Source of the DNA: Coniferiporia sulphurascens
Taxonomy: Eukaryota > Basidiomycota > Agaricomycetes > Hymenochaetales > Hymenochaetaceae
DNA: 64,000 bases
Direction: 5' to 3'
NCBI GenBank assembly: GCA_002794785.1
Contig: NBBA01000009.1
Location: forward strand, 248,001-312,000
Shown here: one piece after another, positions 13,457 to 26,096 of the stretch
How positions within the stretch are numbered: position 1 is the stretch's first letter
Layout of the letters: each line of letters begins with the position of its first letter
Made by a program: the position numbers and the translations under genes
Notes under the pieces: generated by a model
Databases searched by the model: none
What the model was told of the DNA's origin: nothing
What the model saw: the letters and a program-made list of their open reading frames with translations, nothing else

Positions 13457-13707
13457 TGCTGTTGAGCTGGGGGCGTCGAAAAATGCATAGATACGACGAC
13501 CTGTTCTACTGTTTATTAATGCATATTTCTGCCAAAAAAATATTCATTATCCGTTCACGTCGGCCTGTTCTAATAATATGATAGTAAGAGGGATGAAGAA
13601 AGACGGAATACGTCATACTCCAGCGCGACGCGCCGCACGCCCCGAATCCAACTCCCATAAGTACTTTCGTGTTCGTCGTCGCGCCGCTGCCCTCCCCTCC
13701 CATCGAC

Positions 13708-16493
13708 ATGCTAGGCCGTCTCGCAGCTCGGCCGTTTGCTAGCTCGGTGCGACTTGCACAACGCACCCCATGTCCAGGTCGCTATCCTTTTTACCCAGCT
13801 TTTGTCCATCACGCGCCGCCCGCCCAACGCAACTGGTCCTCCAGCTCCTCACGCAAAGAGCAGGATAAAGACAACGACAAAAACGCAGACACAGACGAGA
13901 AACGGAAGACCAAGGCACGTCCTGCCGGCGCGTCTTCCTTCTTTGCGCGCGCTCGCGTTGCCGCGAGATGGACTGCGTTCGTAGGCGCGTCTAGCGTTGT
14001 TGGTGTGCTGCTCATCGGCGCGACCATCTTTGCCCACGACGCGTTCACATACACGGAACGCCACGTCGACCGAGTGCCCGTCAATCCGCTCGCGCTCCAC
14101 CCGGAGACCGGCGGTCCCAAGAACCTGCCCGTCGCAAAGGTTCTCGTCGGCGACGAGGAGGACGATACAAACAAGAAGCTCGCGCAAAAGCCGCGTCTGG
14201 TCATAGTCGGTGGCGGATGGGGTGTGCGTGCTCCTCTAGTAACGTCTGTCCCCTTTACTGATCACTAAATATTATGCAGTCTATGGGTATTCTTCAGTCC
14301 CTCAACCCCGGTGACTACCATATCACCTTGATATCCCCGGAAACGTTCACGACATTCACTCCTCTCCTTCCCTGTATGCGACCTTGTTCCCTTTCCTTCT
14401 CTTTCGTTTACTCACAATGGTTAAGCTGCTGCCGTTGGAACTGTCCAGGTGCGGAGCCTTATTGAACCGCTCCGCAAGATTGTCGCGCGCCTGCATGGTC
14501 ACTACATTTGTGGCAAGGCAATTGACCTTGTCATGGGTGAACGCCTTATTGAGGTTGAGACTGTCGGAACCGATGGCGTGAAACGCAACATATATGTTCC
14601 GTGCGTCTCTAGTTTCGCGAAGTTGCCACAGCATTAACCCGTTGGCGTTGTAGATATGATAAACTAGTCATTGCCGTCGGCTCAACTTCCACTACTCATG
14701 GAATCTCCGGCCTCGAACACACCTTCCAGCTCAAAACGGTTTCGGACGCACAAGCCATACGCAGACGAATTTCTGGTACATCACTTTTCAAGCCGATTAC
14801 CTGGACCGCTTAAATTCAATCACCGTGACTTATAGACAACTTTGAAACTGCCAGCCTTCCAACAACAACGCCTGAGGAGCGCAAGCGCTTACTGAGCTTC
14901 GTGGTCTGTGGCGGTGGTCCTACAGGCGTGGAGGTTGCTGCCGTATGTTATGTTTACCCGTGGTATGTGCATATCACTAAATGACATTATTGGTACGCAG
15001 GAAATATACGATTTATGCCAGGAGGATATTCTCAGCTTTGTGAGCTACTCCTATTTCTAGTGATGGCATGTACGCAACTTACTGGTGTACAATCCAGTAC
15101 CCGAAGCTGTGCCGGGAGGAAGTCACTATCCATCTAATCCAGTCAAGGGAACATATTTTGAATACTGTGAGCATGTAACGTAGATGTTGCTTCTTTCTTT
15201 GTTTTTGAATTGGGAATATCAGTATTCGGAGGCCATCTCGAATTACGCAGAGGTAGGTGCATCGTCCTCATCAGTGTTCCGATTTTGACGTCTTTTATAG
15301 AAAAAGTTTAAGCGGGATGGTGTCAACGTTATCACGAACGCTCGGTGAGCTACTCGCACCTCAGATATTTAAAACTTAGCTAAGATGGGAATAGTGTGAA
15401 GGAGGTCCAAAATGACAAGGTCGTATACACCACTAAGGGCGAGGACAAGAGTCTCGCTGAATACGAAATCCCCTCAAACTTCGTACTGTGGTCAACAGGA
15501 ATTGCAATGAACCCGTTTACGCGCCGTGTCTCGTCGCTTCTGCCGAATCAGGTACATTTCAAGGCCATTGAGGTGGACGCGCACCTTCGTGTAAAGGGTG
15601 CACCGCTCGGTACTGTGTATGCCATTGGAGATGCCAGTGTGGTGAGTCTGCGCGTCTCCTACAATGGCGAATATAACAAGATATACTTAACGAGAGAGTA
15701 GCTTGAGACTAACATTGTTAGTCACCTCCTCGAGCTCGTCGATGACGCAGACAGGAACCACGACGGGAAGATTGACATAGAAGAATGGAAAATCATGGGT
15801 TCATCTCCACTCTCTATTCTGTATTGGTTCACACGACTGATACACATTGCTTTTGCTGCTCAGTCGCTCAAATTAAGAAGCGTATTCCAATGGCTAAGGG
15901 ATCTCTGCAAAAAGTGCGCGACCTCTTCGAACGTTATGATACGGACAAGGACGACAGTCTCGACCTCAACGAGCTCGCTCTCCTTCTGCAGGAGATAAGC
16001 AGCAAGATTACACCCCTACCTGCCGTATGTCCCCTCTATATTTTACTTGATCAGATGTCCTTATAATGATCCTGCCCATTCTCTTAATGTAACATAGACC
16101 GCCCAAGTTGCTTCGCAACAGGGTAAATACCTTGGGCGTAAACTTAGCAAGCTCGCGAAACAGCGCGATATCCTTGTTGCGCACGACATTCCCTTCAGTG
16201 ACGAGGCCGCTAGTGCACCGTTCCGCTACATGCACCTTGGCAGCCTCGCGTACATCGGCAACGCGGCTGTCTTCGACCTCGGCAGTCGGTCAGTCATGGG
16301 TGGGCTTGCGGCAATGTATGCGTGGCGCAGCGTGTACTGGAGCGAGCAGGTTTCGCACCGCACGCGTGCGCTACTTATGTTCGACTGGGTTATCCGGTGC
16401 GTATCCCGGCCTTGCAGTTTCCAATGGCAGTGCTAACGTGCTATACCCCTTTTACAAAGTGGGATCTGGGGTCGAGATCTTTCGAGACTATGA
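13708..16493 (+). CDS. Alternative (type II) NADH:ubiquinone oxidoreductase with EF-hands, mitochondrial
   Basis: Rotenone-insensitive NADH dehydrogenase of the inner mitochondrial membrane (NDE/NDI family), passing electrons from NADH to ubiquinone without proton pumping. The N-terminus is a presequence (MLGRLAARPFASSVRLAQR) and is followed by a hydrophobic segment (WTAFVGASSVVGVLLIGATIF). The FAD fold has VIVGGGWGSMG and the NADH fold has FVVCGGGPTGVEVAA. Between them and the C-terminal membrane part lie two complete EF-hand loops, DRNHDGKIDIEE (about 15740) and DTDKDDSLDLNE (about 15940). The protein ends WGRDLSRL, a family hallmark. At least ten small introns break it. The EF-hands point to the external, calcium-responsive (NDE1-like) class; that class assignment is inference. 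Confidence 0.92.
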
Positions 16494-16620
16494 TATACAT
16501 CCACTACAATGTAAACTGAATATTCTGAGGATAGTCCCAGTTTTGCGATTTTGTCTACTCTACACAACCCGTCTCAGCCGTAGTGCGATAAGCTATTGTT
16601 TATTTTTATTCTTCGATCCA

Positions 16621-18616
16621 TCACTGGTCCTGCCACTCGAATGAGCCCACCAACGCCGTCCGTCCCGCAATTGGTCCAGGGCCAGGTAATAGCACCGTCA
16701 TCTTGCGGTTATGCATATCCAGTGCCGTACTGCAAATCGACAAAAAAAAGAGGGTTCAGGACGAATAAGTCAATGGTGGTAGCATTCTGAGACAACGTAC
16801 ACCACGAGAAACACGGAGACGGTGAGATCAAGTACTTCCTCGTCGTACCGCTCGTTCTCGTCCGGATTAAGCGGTGCAAGGACCGCGAGGACCGCGTTAA
16901 GCAGACCCGAGCCTCGCGCGCCTGGATCGACGCGTACAGGTTGCAGCTCCGACACGGCACGCGCAGCACCAATTGGCAACGCGGACGTGGGCGCGATGGA
17001 ACCTGGGGAAGAAGGATGAATTATGCATTAGACCAGGACCGTTATTATAGCAGTAGATAAAAGAGTAGGAGAATAACAGGAGGGAAAAACGTACCGCCAC
17101 CGATACGGTATATCGTGATATCGTCGAAGCCGATCGTTGTCGACATGGGCGAGAGGCGCATGTCATTAATGTCTACGGCATCATCACCGCCCGCGCCCGC
17201 CGGACCCGTACCGGCCAGCGAAAGGTGTGTCCCGTACATATAATGGTGGATCTGATAGCCATGCGTACGTTCGCGATAGGCGAGGTCGAGATCGACGACC
17301 TAGTAGGTGAAAGAAGAGAAGTGTGAACGACAAAAAAAGAGAGACAAGAGGAAAATACGTACACCTCCTGACTTCGGGACTTTCACCACGCTGATAGTTG
17401 AGCCGAACATGCGCTGCATCTCGACATTGAGTTTCTCGTGGCCGATAACGAGGATGACGTTAACTGCAGCCCATACGATGTTCGTGATGAGCTTGAGCAA
17501 ACCGATGACGGAGTGTAGAACGTACATACTTTGGAATGCGTCTACGCACGCTTTCACTAACGCGTATTTTTTGTCGCTCGACGCACCAGCGACACCAGTA
17601 GCGAACGAGGATGGCGTGTCAACTATGACACCCGAGCTCTTTTCTGAAGCTCGTACACAATTGTCAACGGACCTCATCAATTTGCTTTTGCTACTCACCT
17701 AATATGTTCCTATCGTGTCTTGAATTCACATTCTCACCGAGATTGCGGATTATTCGATCCATAAGAAGCGGGTTTTGTCTTCCTTCCGGATGGCCGTACC
17801 AGTATACTAGAGGTAGGAGAGCACTAGAGGACAGCGCTGTAGGAGCTGAGGTAACCGTGGATCCTAGTGGGCTTGCAGGTGACTGGGTCGGTATGGGCAT
17901 TCGCATCGGGCATGAAGACAGCGTGCCGGGGACGGTCCAGCCTCCCTAAGAGGCTCGGGAGTAAGGAAACCAGAAAGCAAGGGAGACGTGAATGGCCGTC
18001 AGACGGACCTCTGAAGGATCGACGTTCACGAACATCGGCGCCCAGTCCTGGCCGGCACGCACCGCATAGTTCGTCAGGATCTTGCACGCTGTCGTCTTGC
18101 CTGCATTTTCCGGACCGAGCACGAGCACGCGCGGCGGGCCCTCGGGCACGCCAGCGGACTCGTCCATGCTCGGCGAGTCGCGCGTCTTGCGCAGCGCGCG
18201 TACACGCATCTGCTCGAAGGCGAGGTGGAGGTTCATGTATGCCTCCATGGGCGTCTCGTCCGAGACGTACTCCGTCGACGGCCGGCCTGTGACGTGTAGA
18301 CGCGGGCATCGTTCAGTGCACCGAGAGGCACAGGAACAGGAGTGGGACGTATCTGGAGAGTGCAGCCCTGCCAGGTGAACACGGCAGCCTTGCATTCGGA
18401 GCCGAAGAGGTGAGTTACGCCGTCGCTGAGTTCTGCGCCAAAGACCTCCGCATTTCCTCTGACGATCTGTGGACACGGGTAAGTCATAGCGAGCGGCGGT
18501 GTGCAGAGCATAGTACGCACTTTGATTGCGAGAGTAGCATCCGGGTCGAGTTCAAAGCGGTATTCTGTCCCTGGGTCGAGTACCCATTCTTTTGTTTCTT
18601 GGTCTGCGTCGGACAT
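16621..18616 (-). CDS. CLP1: mRNA cleavage and polyadenylation factor CLP1 (polynucleotide kinase family)
   Basis: Subunit of cleavage factor IA in pre-mRNA 3'-end formation. It starts MSDADQETKEWVLDPGTEY at 18616. The N-terminal beta domain (VRGNAEVFGAEL, KAAVFTWQGC) is followed by the ATP site GPENAGKTTACKILTNYAVR at about 18070-18125. The middle encodes DINDMRLSPMSTTIGFDDI. The last exon, found by reading the minus strand past the longer open frames, encodes LDMHNRKMTVLLPGPGPI and ends in EWQDQ at 16621. The P-loop has Asn-Ala where many orthologues have Asp-Val, which matters little because fungal Clp1 is thought to bind rather than use ATP. The 5' end faces the second MFS gene across about 0.9 kb. 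Confidence 0.9.
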
Positions 18617-18813
18617 GGTTGGATTGTGTGCTACAGAATTAGAGAATAAATGCTAGGGTTTTTGCGAGTGATTAGAGTGGCACTGGCGAGTGCTGAGTCG
18701 TCGCTGCTCAATGATTGCGGGGAACGCGTGGAATGCAAGTTGTATTGGAAACTGCGAATGTAGGGAAGCCAAGTCCCAAGGCGAGGATAATATTGGCGGA
18801 GAATCTAGAGAAA

Positions 18814-18830
18814 GAATCGGAATCGGAATC
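18814..18830. repeat. Short tandem GAATCG repeat
   Basis: Two full copies and a five-base partial copy of GAATCG in the CLP1/MFS divergent promoter region. It may be a cluster of factor sites or chance. Confidence 0.6.
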
Positions 18831-19448
18831 ATTGGCCGTGCATCACGTGACCCGGTGTTCAGAATCACTTCCGTAGCCGAGAAGATTCTGAGGAGGATTT
18901 GAAGATGGCCGATTCAGACCGGATGTCCGGTTTCTACATGATGAGAAGATTCCGTTCCATGAAGCACAGACACCGCACACACATGAAATGAACGGTTCCG
19001 TTGGGTCCATCTTGTTCTCTGACCGACTCCATCGCATGAAAAAAGATTGCAGCGCGTCTTTTCTTGTACGCCGTGAGTCTCACACAGGCACGCGTTAGAG
19101 CCACCGCCGCCATCAGCAAACCCTGTCCACAGAGGCTTGGAATCAGGCAAAACTCTCGACGGAGTAAATATTACACAGCCGATGACCCTGATTTACGTGC
19201 CGATCTGGTAGACGACTCTCACCGGAAACAAATTCAATCCTGGAAACTTATCAGCGCGGAGGTTGTCTTGACCCCGAACTGACCGGGGAACGGCGTAGGC
19301 AGTTGAAGCTAGTATGGCCACTCCTGCGACATACATGCATGCATCACATTTCGAAGCTCGGCGCATGTCGTTGCTGACTCGTTTTGAACTTTTTCATACC
19401 GCAAGCTCGCTTCTAAGCAAGAACCTTCTATTCGTAGCACGATGATGC

Positions 19449-19454
19449 TATAAA
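19449..19454 (+). promoter_or_regulatory. Probable TATA box of second MFS transporter
   Basis: TATAAA 80 bp before the ATG at 19529, followed by a pyrimidine-rich leader. This spacing is usual for fungal TATA promoters. Confidence 0.5.
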
Positions 19455-19528
19455 GCTCGGGCTGCCCCTGGCGCCTACCCCGTCACTCCCCGCCTCTGCT
19501 ATACCCACCTGTCCTGGGTCCGCTCGCA

Positions 19529-22057
19529 ATGACAAAGGATCCTAGCATCTCTAGCAGGGCACCCTCCGAGGAGCTCAAACCCGCCGTCAAGGACTACAGC
19601 GATGTCGATGTTGCCGCTAAGCTTGCCATCGGCAGCTATGGCGAGACCATCTCTGAGGAGGACTTCCTGCGTATTAGGTGCGTAGCCCGCCCATGCCTTC
19701 TACACAGGAGAGTTGATCGAGCCCTTTCCTTAGGAGAAAGATTGATTGGCACCTTATGCCCCTCATGTGTCGTGAGTAGCTTGTGGTAGACCGCGAAGCA
19801 CTTCGCCTTGACTTACCGGCGTCTATATTCCAGTTCTATACTTGTGCGTTATGAGCACATGCTACCAATGTGTAATATGTGCTGATTTTGATATAGGATG
19901 CAGTTCGCAGATAAGACCACTTTGGGCCAATCTGCGGTGCTCGGCTTGGAGTAAGCGTCATTACTGTTCCCCTCAAAACGTTATTTTAAGCATATGCATT
20001 TTCAGGACATCGGCACACCTCAATGCCAATCAGTTCAACTGGCTCAGTACAATATTCTACCTCAGCTATTTGACATTCGAGTATCCGCAGAATCTCGCCT
20101 TGCAGTACTTCCCAGTGGCCAAGTGGATGAGGTTAGCCTTTGCATTTATCTTTTTGTTGCTACTTGAGTGTTGATCATTGGACCTCGTGCAGTATCAATA
20201 TTTTCATTTGGTCCGTTGCGCTCTGCACGCATGCGGCATGCACGAATTTCGGTGGACTCTTTGCTGTACGCTTCATTCTCGGCATATGCGAGAGCGCGAT
20301 CACTGCAGGTTTCCTCATCGTCACGTCTATGTTCTACACACGTGCGGAACAGATGCTCCGCGTGGGCTATTGGTGTACGTCAAGGGCCGAGCCACATTCT
20401 TACCAAAACGCATTCACTGATCAGCAACTACATTTGTGTCAAACTAGTCCTAATGAACGGTGCAGCCGTTATTATCCTTGGGTTTATCGCGTTCGGTGTT
20501 TTGCACATCAAGTCTGGAAGGTTTGAACCTTGGCAATGGTTTGTCTTACTCCTATTCGGGGTTCGCCGGGTCATTTTTCTAAACCTTACGCCTGCAGGCT
20601 CATGATTATCACGGGAATCATCACCCTTATCACTTCAGTTGTTTTCTGGTGAGCTTCTCGAATCGATCCACCTATTAATAAATTTGAATACCCGCAGTTA
20701 AGCTAACACCGTGATTTCCTTGTTCGCACTTTAGGTTCTTCTTCCCGGATTCTCCGGCAAACGCGAGGTTCCTTAGTGCCGAAGACAAGCGCCTTGCAGT
20801 GCTTCGAATTAAGGCCAACCAGACTGGCGTGGAAAACAAACATTTCAAGCTGAGCCAGTACGCGGACCTTTTCTCTGAATACGTGTTCTCGCACTTAGAA
20901 GTCTTGCAGGCTGTGGGAAACACTACGCGACCCCAAAACATGGTTGTTCTCACTGATCGTCGCCTTGTGGTATGTTTACTAAGGTTTCGCTAATGTTTGT
21001 ATTATACATCTGACTCGCATTCAATCCTTCTTAGTCAAATCCCGAATTCGGTGGGTCAAACCGATGTTCCGAGTCGTCCAGATATCGAAGACTTAACGTG
21101 CCTCACTCTTCCCAGTTGACCAACCAGCGACAGCTGATTGTCAATATGTTTGGTTTCTCGACCATTCAGACAACTTTACTCGGCTGTGTGGATGGTGTCG
21201 TGAGTATATTCGGCTATGTCATCGTTTTAATAAGTTTATTAACCCGGAAATAACACACAGATTGTCAGTGCGTAAATTCGGATACCTGGTCAAGTGTACC
21301 TGTATTTATTATTTTGCATTCGCAGTCATCGCAATCTACGGCTCTTCCAAGCTGTCGTCGGTCTTGCGTGACTTCCGAGCGTATGCTGTTGCTCTCTGGA
21401 CAATCCCCGGAATTTTAGGAGGCATTCTTGTCGCTACGCTGCCCTTCGACAACAAGATCGGTCTCCTTTTCTCCTATTGGGTTGCTCGTACGTTCCTCAC
21501 AGAATATTAGAAGTCTCCCTCATTTCGAAACATTCTTTATTAGTTATGGCAAACGGCTGCCTTCCTGTTTTGCTTGGCTGGATCAACAGCGTTACCTCTG
21601 GGCACAGTAAAGTGAGCGTTCTTTTTCTTTGTAAAGAATATGTGCTGACCAATGGCATGATCTAGCGTATCTCAACGAACGCCATCGTCCTTTGTGCGTA
21701 CGCAATCGGTAACGCCGCTGGACCCTTCATGTGGAAGGAACAATACCGTCCCCGGTGAGCCACTTCCGCTTTCTCAATACAATTCGTCTGTTTCTCATTG
21801 AGACTTCTCACAGTAACCGCGTACCCTGGGCAATTATGGTTGCGAGCAATGGAGTCGTTGCGCTACTCAGCCTCTTAATCCGCTTCTACCTCGCCCGTGA
21901 CAACAAGGCAAGGAAGAACGAGAGCTACGACCCGACGTACGACGATGCCTTTATCGTCGTACAGGACGAAGAGGGTAACGAAGTCAAGTCAAAAGTCGAC
22001 CGAGCGTTCTTGGACCTCACCGACAAGCAGAACCGCGAATTCCGCTACGTGCTTTGA
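19529..22057 (+). CDS. MFS transporter, allantoate permease (Dal5)-like
   Basis: Twelve-helix proton-coupled anion/amide permease of the Dal5 family; substrate unknown. The first exons are 19529-19677 and 19734-19771. The chain continues with RRKIDWHLMPLMC, FADKTTLGQSAVLGL, NANQFNWLSTIFYLSYLTFEYP, VRFILGICESAITAGF, WFFFPDSPANARFLS, WETLRDPKTWLFSL, IPNS-LTNQRQLIVNMFGFS, and AGPFMWKEQYRPR near the end. The tail (DDAFIVVQDEEGNEVKSKV...REFRYVL) is the usual cytoplasmic C-terminus of this family. All joins keep frame, including a 7-nt exon at 21261-21267. It is only distantly similar to the 4.0-6.7 kb transporter, so not a recent duplicate. Confidence 0.9.
21261..21267 (+). other. 7-nt micro-exon in the second MFS transporter
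   Basis: The bases ATTGTCA lie between an acceptor (acacacag) and a donor (gtgcgt). The exon before ends in phase 0 and the exon after, from 21326, needs one base. Without these 7 nt the frame is lost; with them the protein reads CVDGV-IVI-IAIYGSS, collinear with the family. Confidence 0.7.
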
Positions 22058-22342
22058 AGACTGGTTATGGCGTACTATACACAAGATGACCGGGAGTTTT
22101 GGGTTTGTGTCGATGAAACTGGGCGGGTCGTCTAGATTGCAATATTGCATATGCAACATAATTTCTTGAATGTATCATTTATTGTCAATATGTCACGAGG
22201 GTTCTTAGACACGGTATATAACGCTATGATATTCTGATGAAAGGGTTCAGGCGGGCCTATAAGTTAAGAAGAAACACTGTTGCTACATACTAGATACTAG
22301 CCGGCGTGCGTCATTGATAAAATACATTAATTGCAATAGGTC

Positions 22343-25300
22343 TCACAGGAACGACGAGACTTTGACCGGCTTCCTTACGGCTGCGGAATTTCCCTCTTTA
22401 AAGCGGAAAGAGGCCTTGTACGCCTTCTCTACAGGTGCAGGCGCTCCCCCCTTGCTCCTTTTCGAAAGCGGAGCTTGTGTTGTGATCGGGCGGCCAAAGA
22501 AGTCCACGGGAGGCTAGTGGTGGGATATTTCGGTTAGACAATAGCCAAGTGTCCTGGCGAGTCAGAGGACGTACTTTGTCTGCCGGGTCAAGTACACCCG
22601 CTTTCCTTTTCCCGAGCGTCGAGGTGTCGAGCTCAACGACTTCCTCAGGCTCGTCGTCATCTACTTTGTGCGCTCTGCAGATAAGAATGGATGAGCAAAA
22701 AATTTAATACGCGCGTGCGGGCGTACGAAGGAACCACAGCATACTTTTTGAACATGTCAAGCGACTTGGCTTTCCCTCGCTCTGTCGCCTCGGCCTGCCG
22801 GGCGATGAGCTGCGCGTCGATCTGGCAAGTTCACAGGAAGGCAGCCAGTCAGATATATATTTGCGACATGACAGGGATGGTAACAACTGACCTCCCCAGC
22901 AATAAGTTGCCTTGTCGCATAGCGTTGAACGGCAACGTCAACGGCTCGCTTCCCGTCATAGGTCATGAAGGCATCTACTGGACTGCGGTTATAATGTTAG
23001 CATGCATACGCTTTTGGATCAGATTAGGACTTACGGTTCGAGTCTGTAGGTGAGCTGGCCGTCCTCCGCCTTCTCCTGCACGAAGCGCAATTCGAGAGAG
23101 ACCATGATGTCAACAAGACGCGCGAGGAGCGCGCGTTCCTGTGGCCTTGTAACTTGGCTATTGACCTGCAGGAAAAGAACAAGTTGAAGATGTGAGGTTA
23201 TAGCCATGAGATTACACTTACCGGACGCAGAGGAGGGGATATGATGCGGTTAATGTATGGGGCGAATTCGAGCTGCATAATCTCATTCGAAAGCAAGTGC
23301 CGCAGACCGGCGGACCGTTGGCCCGCCGACTGAACACACTTGGACAACGACTTGTAGACTTCCTCGTTCGTCCGGGTCTTCATCAAGTTCTAGGGTCCGT
23401 TTATTATCATGTCAGACTCAATAAGGCGCGAAAACGAAGCAAGCTGGACTTACGTCCCAGTCCGCCTTGGGGCGTTCAACTTTCGAACCGCCTCGCTCAT
23501 TGAAAAGGGGGTAAAAGGCGACGAGCGAGTACGACAGATATGGGAGCAGAGCATATTCGCGCTCTGACCGCATGGTCCCGGAGAGTGTGTCGAACGTCAT
23601 CAGCCAGTCTGCCGCTTTCTCGTGACGTGCAAGGGAAACATCAGAGTGTCGCAAGTTAGCATAATGCTCGAAACAACCTAAATGTTATAACGTCAATACT
23701 AGACCAGACGCGAACGCTACTCGGTAACGCTGAGGCCTGAGACTCCAACACTTACCCAAAGCGACCCTGTCCACTGATCCGCTTGCCTCAACGTCCGCGC
23801 TCAAGCGCCCCACATATCGACCCTCATCGAGCTCACTCAAACCAAGCTCTTTTACACGCTTCTTCGGGAGCGGAGCGAATAAATTGCTTAGAACGGACGT
23901 AAACGATGCGTCGCCTTCTTTCATCCCAGCTGTCGACGCCCGGATGATATTTTCGGTTACGTCCTGATTACGTGCTTTGATGAACTGAAAACACAAACGA
24001 GTCTAAACACAGCACTTCGAAGACCACGAGAAGAACAATACCTGCAGAGTATTTAAACATCCGCGCATGTCTCCCTTCGCAATTCCGACCAGTGTTGTCA
24101 AAGCGCGTGAGTCAGCACGTAGTCCCTCGTTTTCGCAAATGGATCGAAGCCGTTTTGTAAAATAGATATCCGCGGGTCGCGTAAATCGGATTATACGAGC
24201 ATGTTGTCGTAACTTGGTCAGAGACGACGCGTAAAGATCATTGCAGATGCAGATTAATGGTCGCAGAAGAGGACGCCTAGTATCTTTATCTTTTCCTCGT
24301 CCTGAGACGTCGCGGTAATTATTGATTAGACATGAGAAATGAGAGTTCTATAATCTTGGTTTACCTTTTTTCTTTGTTTTTTCAAAGGTTAAAGCGACCA
24401 GTTTGTGAACAAAGGAAGATGCCTAAAGTATTTCACGTGGAATCAGACAATCTCTATAATTAGAGCCATAAAAAACTGAATAACTGACGTTATCACCTGC
24501 ACCTGTTGCCCCGTCAATTTCATCGATGATGACGCACACGGGCTTCTTGCTGCCAACCGCGGATCCTGATTCCAATACGGGACGGATGCGGTCGTCAATG
24601 ATTTGCCCAGAGCGGGAGTCGCTATTAAGGAGATATGCGGTGGAATGAGATGAATGAGGACGGAGAGCGTTATGAAGGGCTCGCCAACCTAGCATTAATC
24701 TCCAACACTTCGTAACCCGCCTGATGAGCAGCTACATGTGCCAGTGTTGTTTTTCCGTATCCAGCTGGACCTGAAAGAAGTAATATCTGCGAAAAACTCT
24801 TGTCAGACAGGAGCCAGCATCTGGACAATGCCTATCCGACCTTTTCGCGAGGTCGGTGATAGGCGTCTTCGTATTGATTCTGCTTCCCGTCCAGAGTGGA
24901 GGACATTGACATTAGGACAGCAACTGCAATTCCTGTGAGACATACTTACGAAATCTGCATCTCGGTCATTTGACAATTTCTTTTGTTTCTTCATCGCCTT
25001 TTTCTTGCCGAATACGCAGTGATCCCATTCTTTGAGCCAACCCATTGTTTCACGATGTACACGTTCGTCGCCTAGAAGGTCAGTGAAGCAAGATGGACGA
25101 TAACGATCCACCCATAGTTCATCCTGGGTTGACTTATTAACAACTGGAGCAGAAGAGCTAGCTTCCCTGAAAAAAAATCACGCCTTGTCCTTTCCCTTAA
25201 AAGAGGAGACCGAAAAAAACTTACGCTTGAGCAAGTTTCGCTGCTGTATTTTCTGAGAGCTGATCCATGAGTTTATGGATAGGCTTCTCCAATAGGCCCG

Positions 25301-26096
25301 CTATCTGCTGTCCTCCAGTTACCTAAAACTTGAATATGGGTCATCCAGTCTGGATATCAGCACAAATCCTGTACCCACATTCTGCGGCTTGGGCACTCTG
25401 GAGGACCTCCTCTTAAGGTAGAACATCTTGCCATCAAATGTCGTAGCACAAAGAGATGTGGAGGAATTCGGAAATCCACTGCCCGTCCAGTTCGTCCCTA
25501 TGGTCGGGGGAAAGTCACCTACTCGAGCACGAGGGCGTAAAAGTTGGGATAACGACGGAAGTTCTTCTATTTCATTTCGATTTTTCCTCAATTCAATTGA
25601 ACATATGCATAATCTCAACTGGTCGGACGCACCCTGAGACTCGATGGGGGAAGTCTCGCGGATTCTGTCTTCAACAAAAGTTGCTTGCGTATCCTCGTGT
25701 ATGTCATCGAGCAGCCCGTTTGGCCTGAAGTCATCATACCCAACCCTGTCTGGACCAAGGATAACGTCAGGATTGAGCATGTCCTCCTCTGCACTTGCAT
25801 CGTCGAGCAATCCGTTCGTTTTAAAAGCGGGATCATTCCCAGATGCGGCGTCAAGCAGACCGTTCGGTTTGAAGACGTCCTGGCGTCCCACCACTTCATA
25901 AGCGTCAACATGCGTGCAGATAATGCAGACAGATCGACTACTCACAAGTCTCCTCCTGACTGTCAATCTCCGACTCGGATAAAAGGCCGTTGGGCACGAA
26001 CCTCGTCACCGCTTCCTGACTGTGTAAGTCGTCGTCCGCACTCGAGCAAAAGTCTCCGAGGAGCCCATTAGGTACGAACGCGTCGACACTCGCCAT
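22343..26096 (-). CDS. CTF18: CTF18, large subunit of alternative clamp loader (Ctf18-RFC)
   Basis: AAA+ ATPase that loads or unloads PCNA with Rfc2-5, Dcc1 and Ctf8, acting in sister chromatid cohesion and replication checkpoint. It starts MASVDAFVPNGLLGDF at 26096; the N-terminal region repeats a short 'F-x-P-N-G-L-L' motif about five times. Then come DRYRPSCFTDLLGDERVHRE (RFC box), Walker A SGPAGYGKTTLAHVAA, EINASDSRSG, and Walker B VCVIIDEIDGATG. The lid and collar follow (RLRSICENEGLRADSRAL, GDMRGCLNTLQFI). The C-terminus VDFFGRPITT...FRFKEGNSAAVRKPV is the conserved tail that binds Dcc1/Ctf8. It is split by many introns; the last exon stops at 22343. Confidence 0.92.

Larger units (their letters stand above)
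18617..19528. other. Divergent intergenic region between CLP1 and the second MFS gene
   Basis: About 0.9 kb. Contents I can point to: a GAATCG hexamer repeated nearly three times at 18814-18830, a TCACGTGAC E-box at 18843-18851, alternating GCAT steps near 19335, and a TATAAA at 19449. I see no coding region. Confidence 0.5.
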
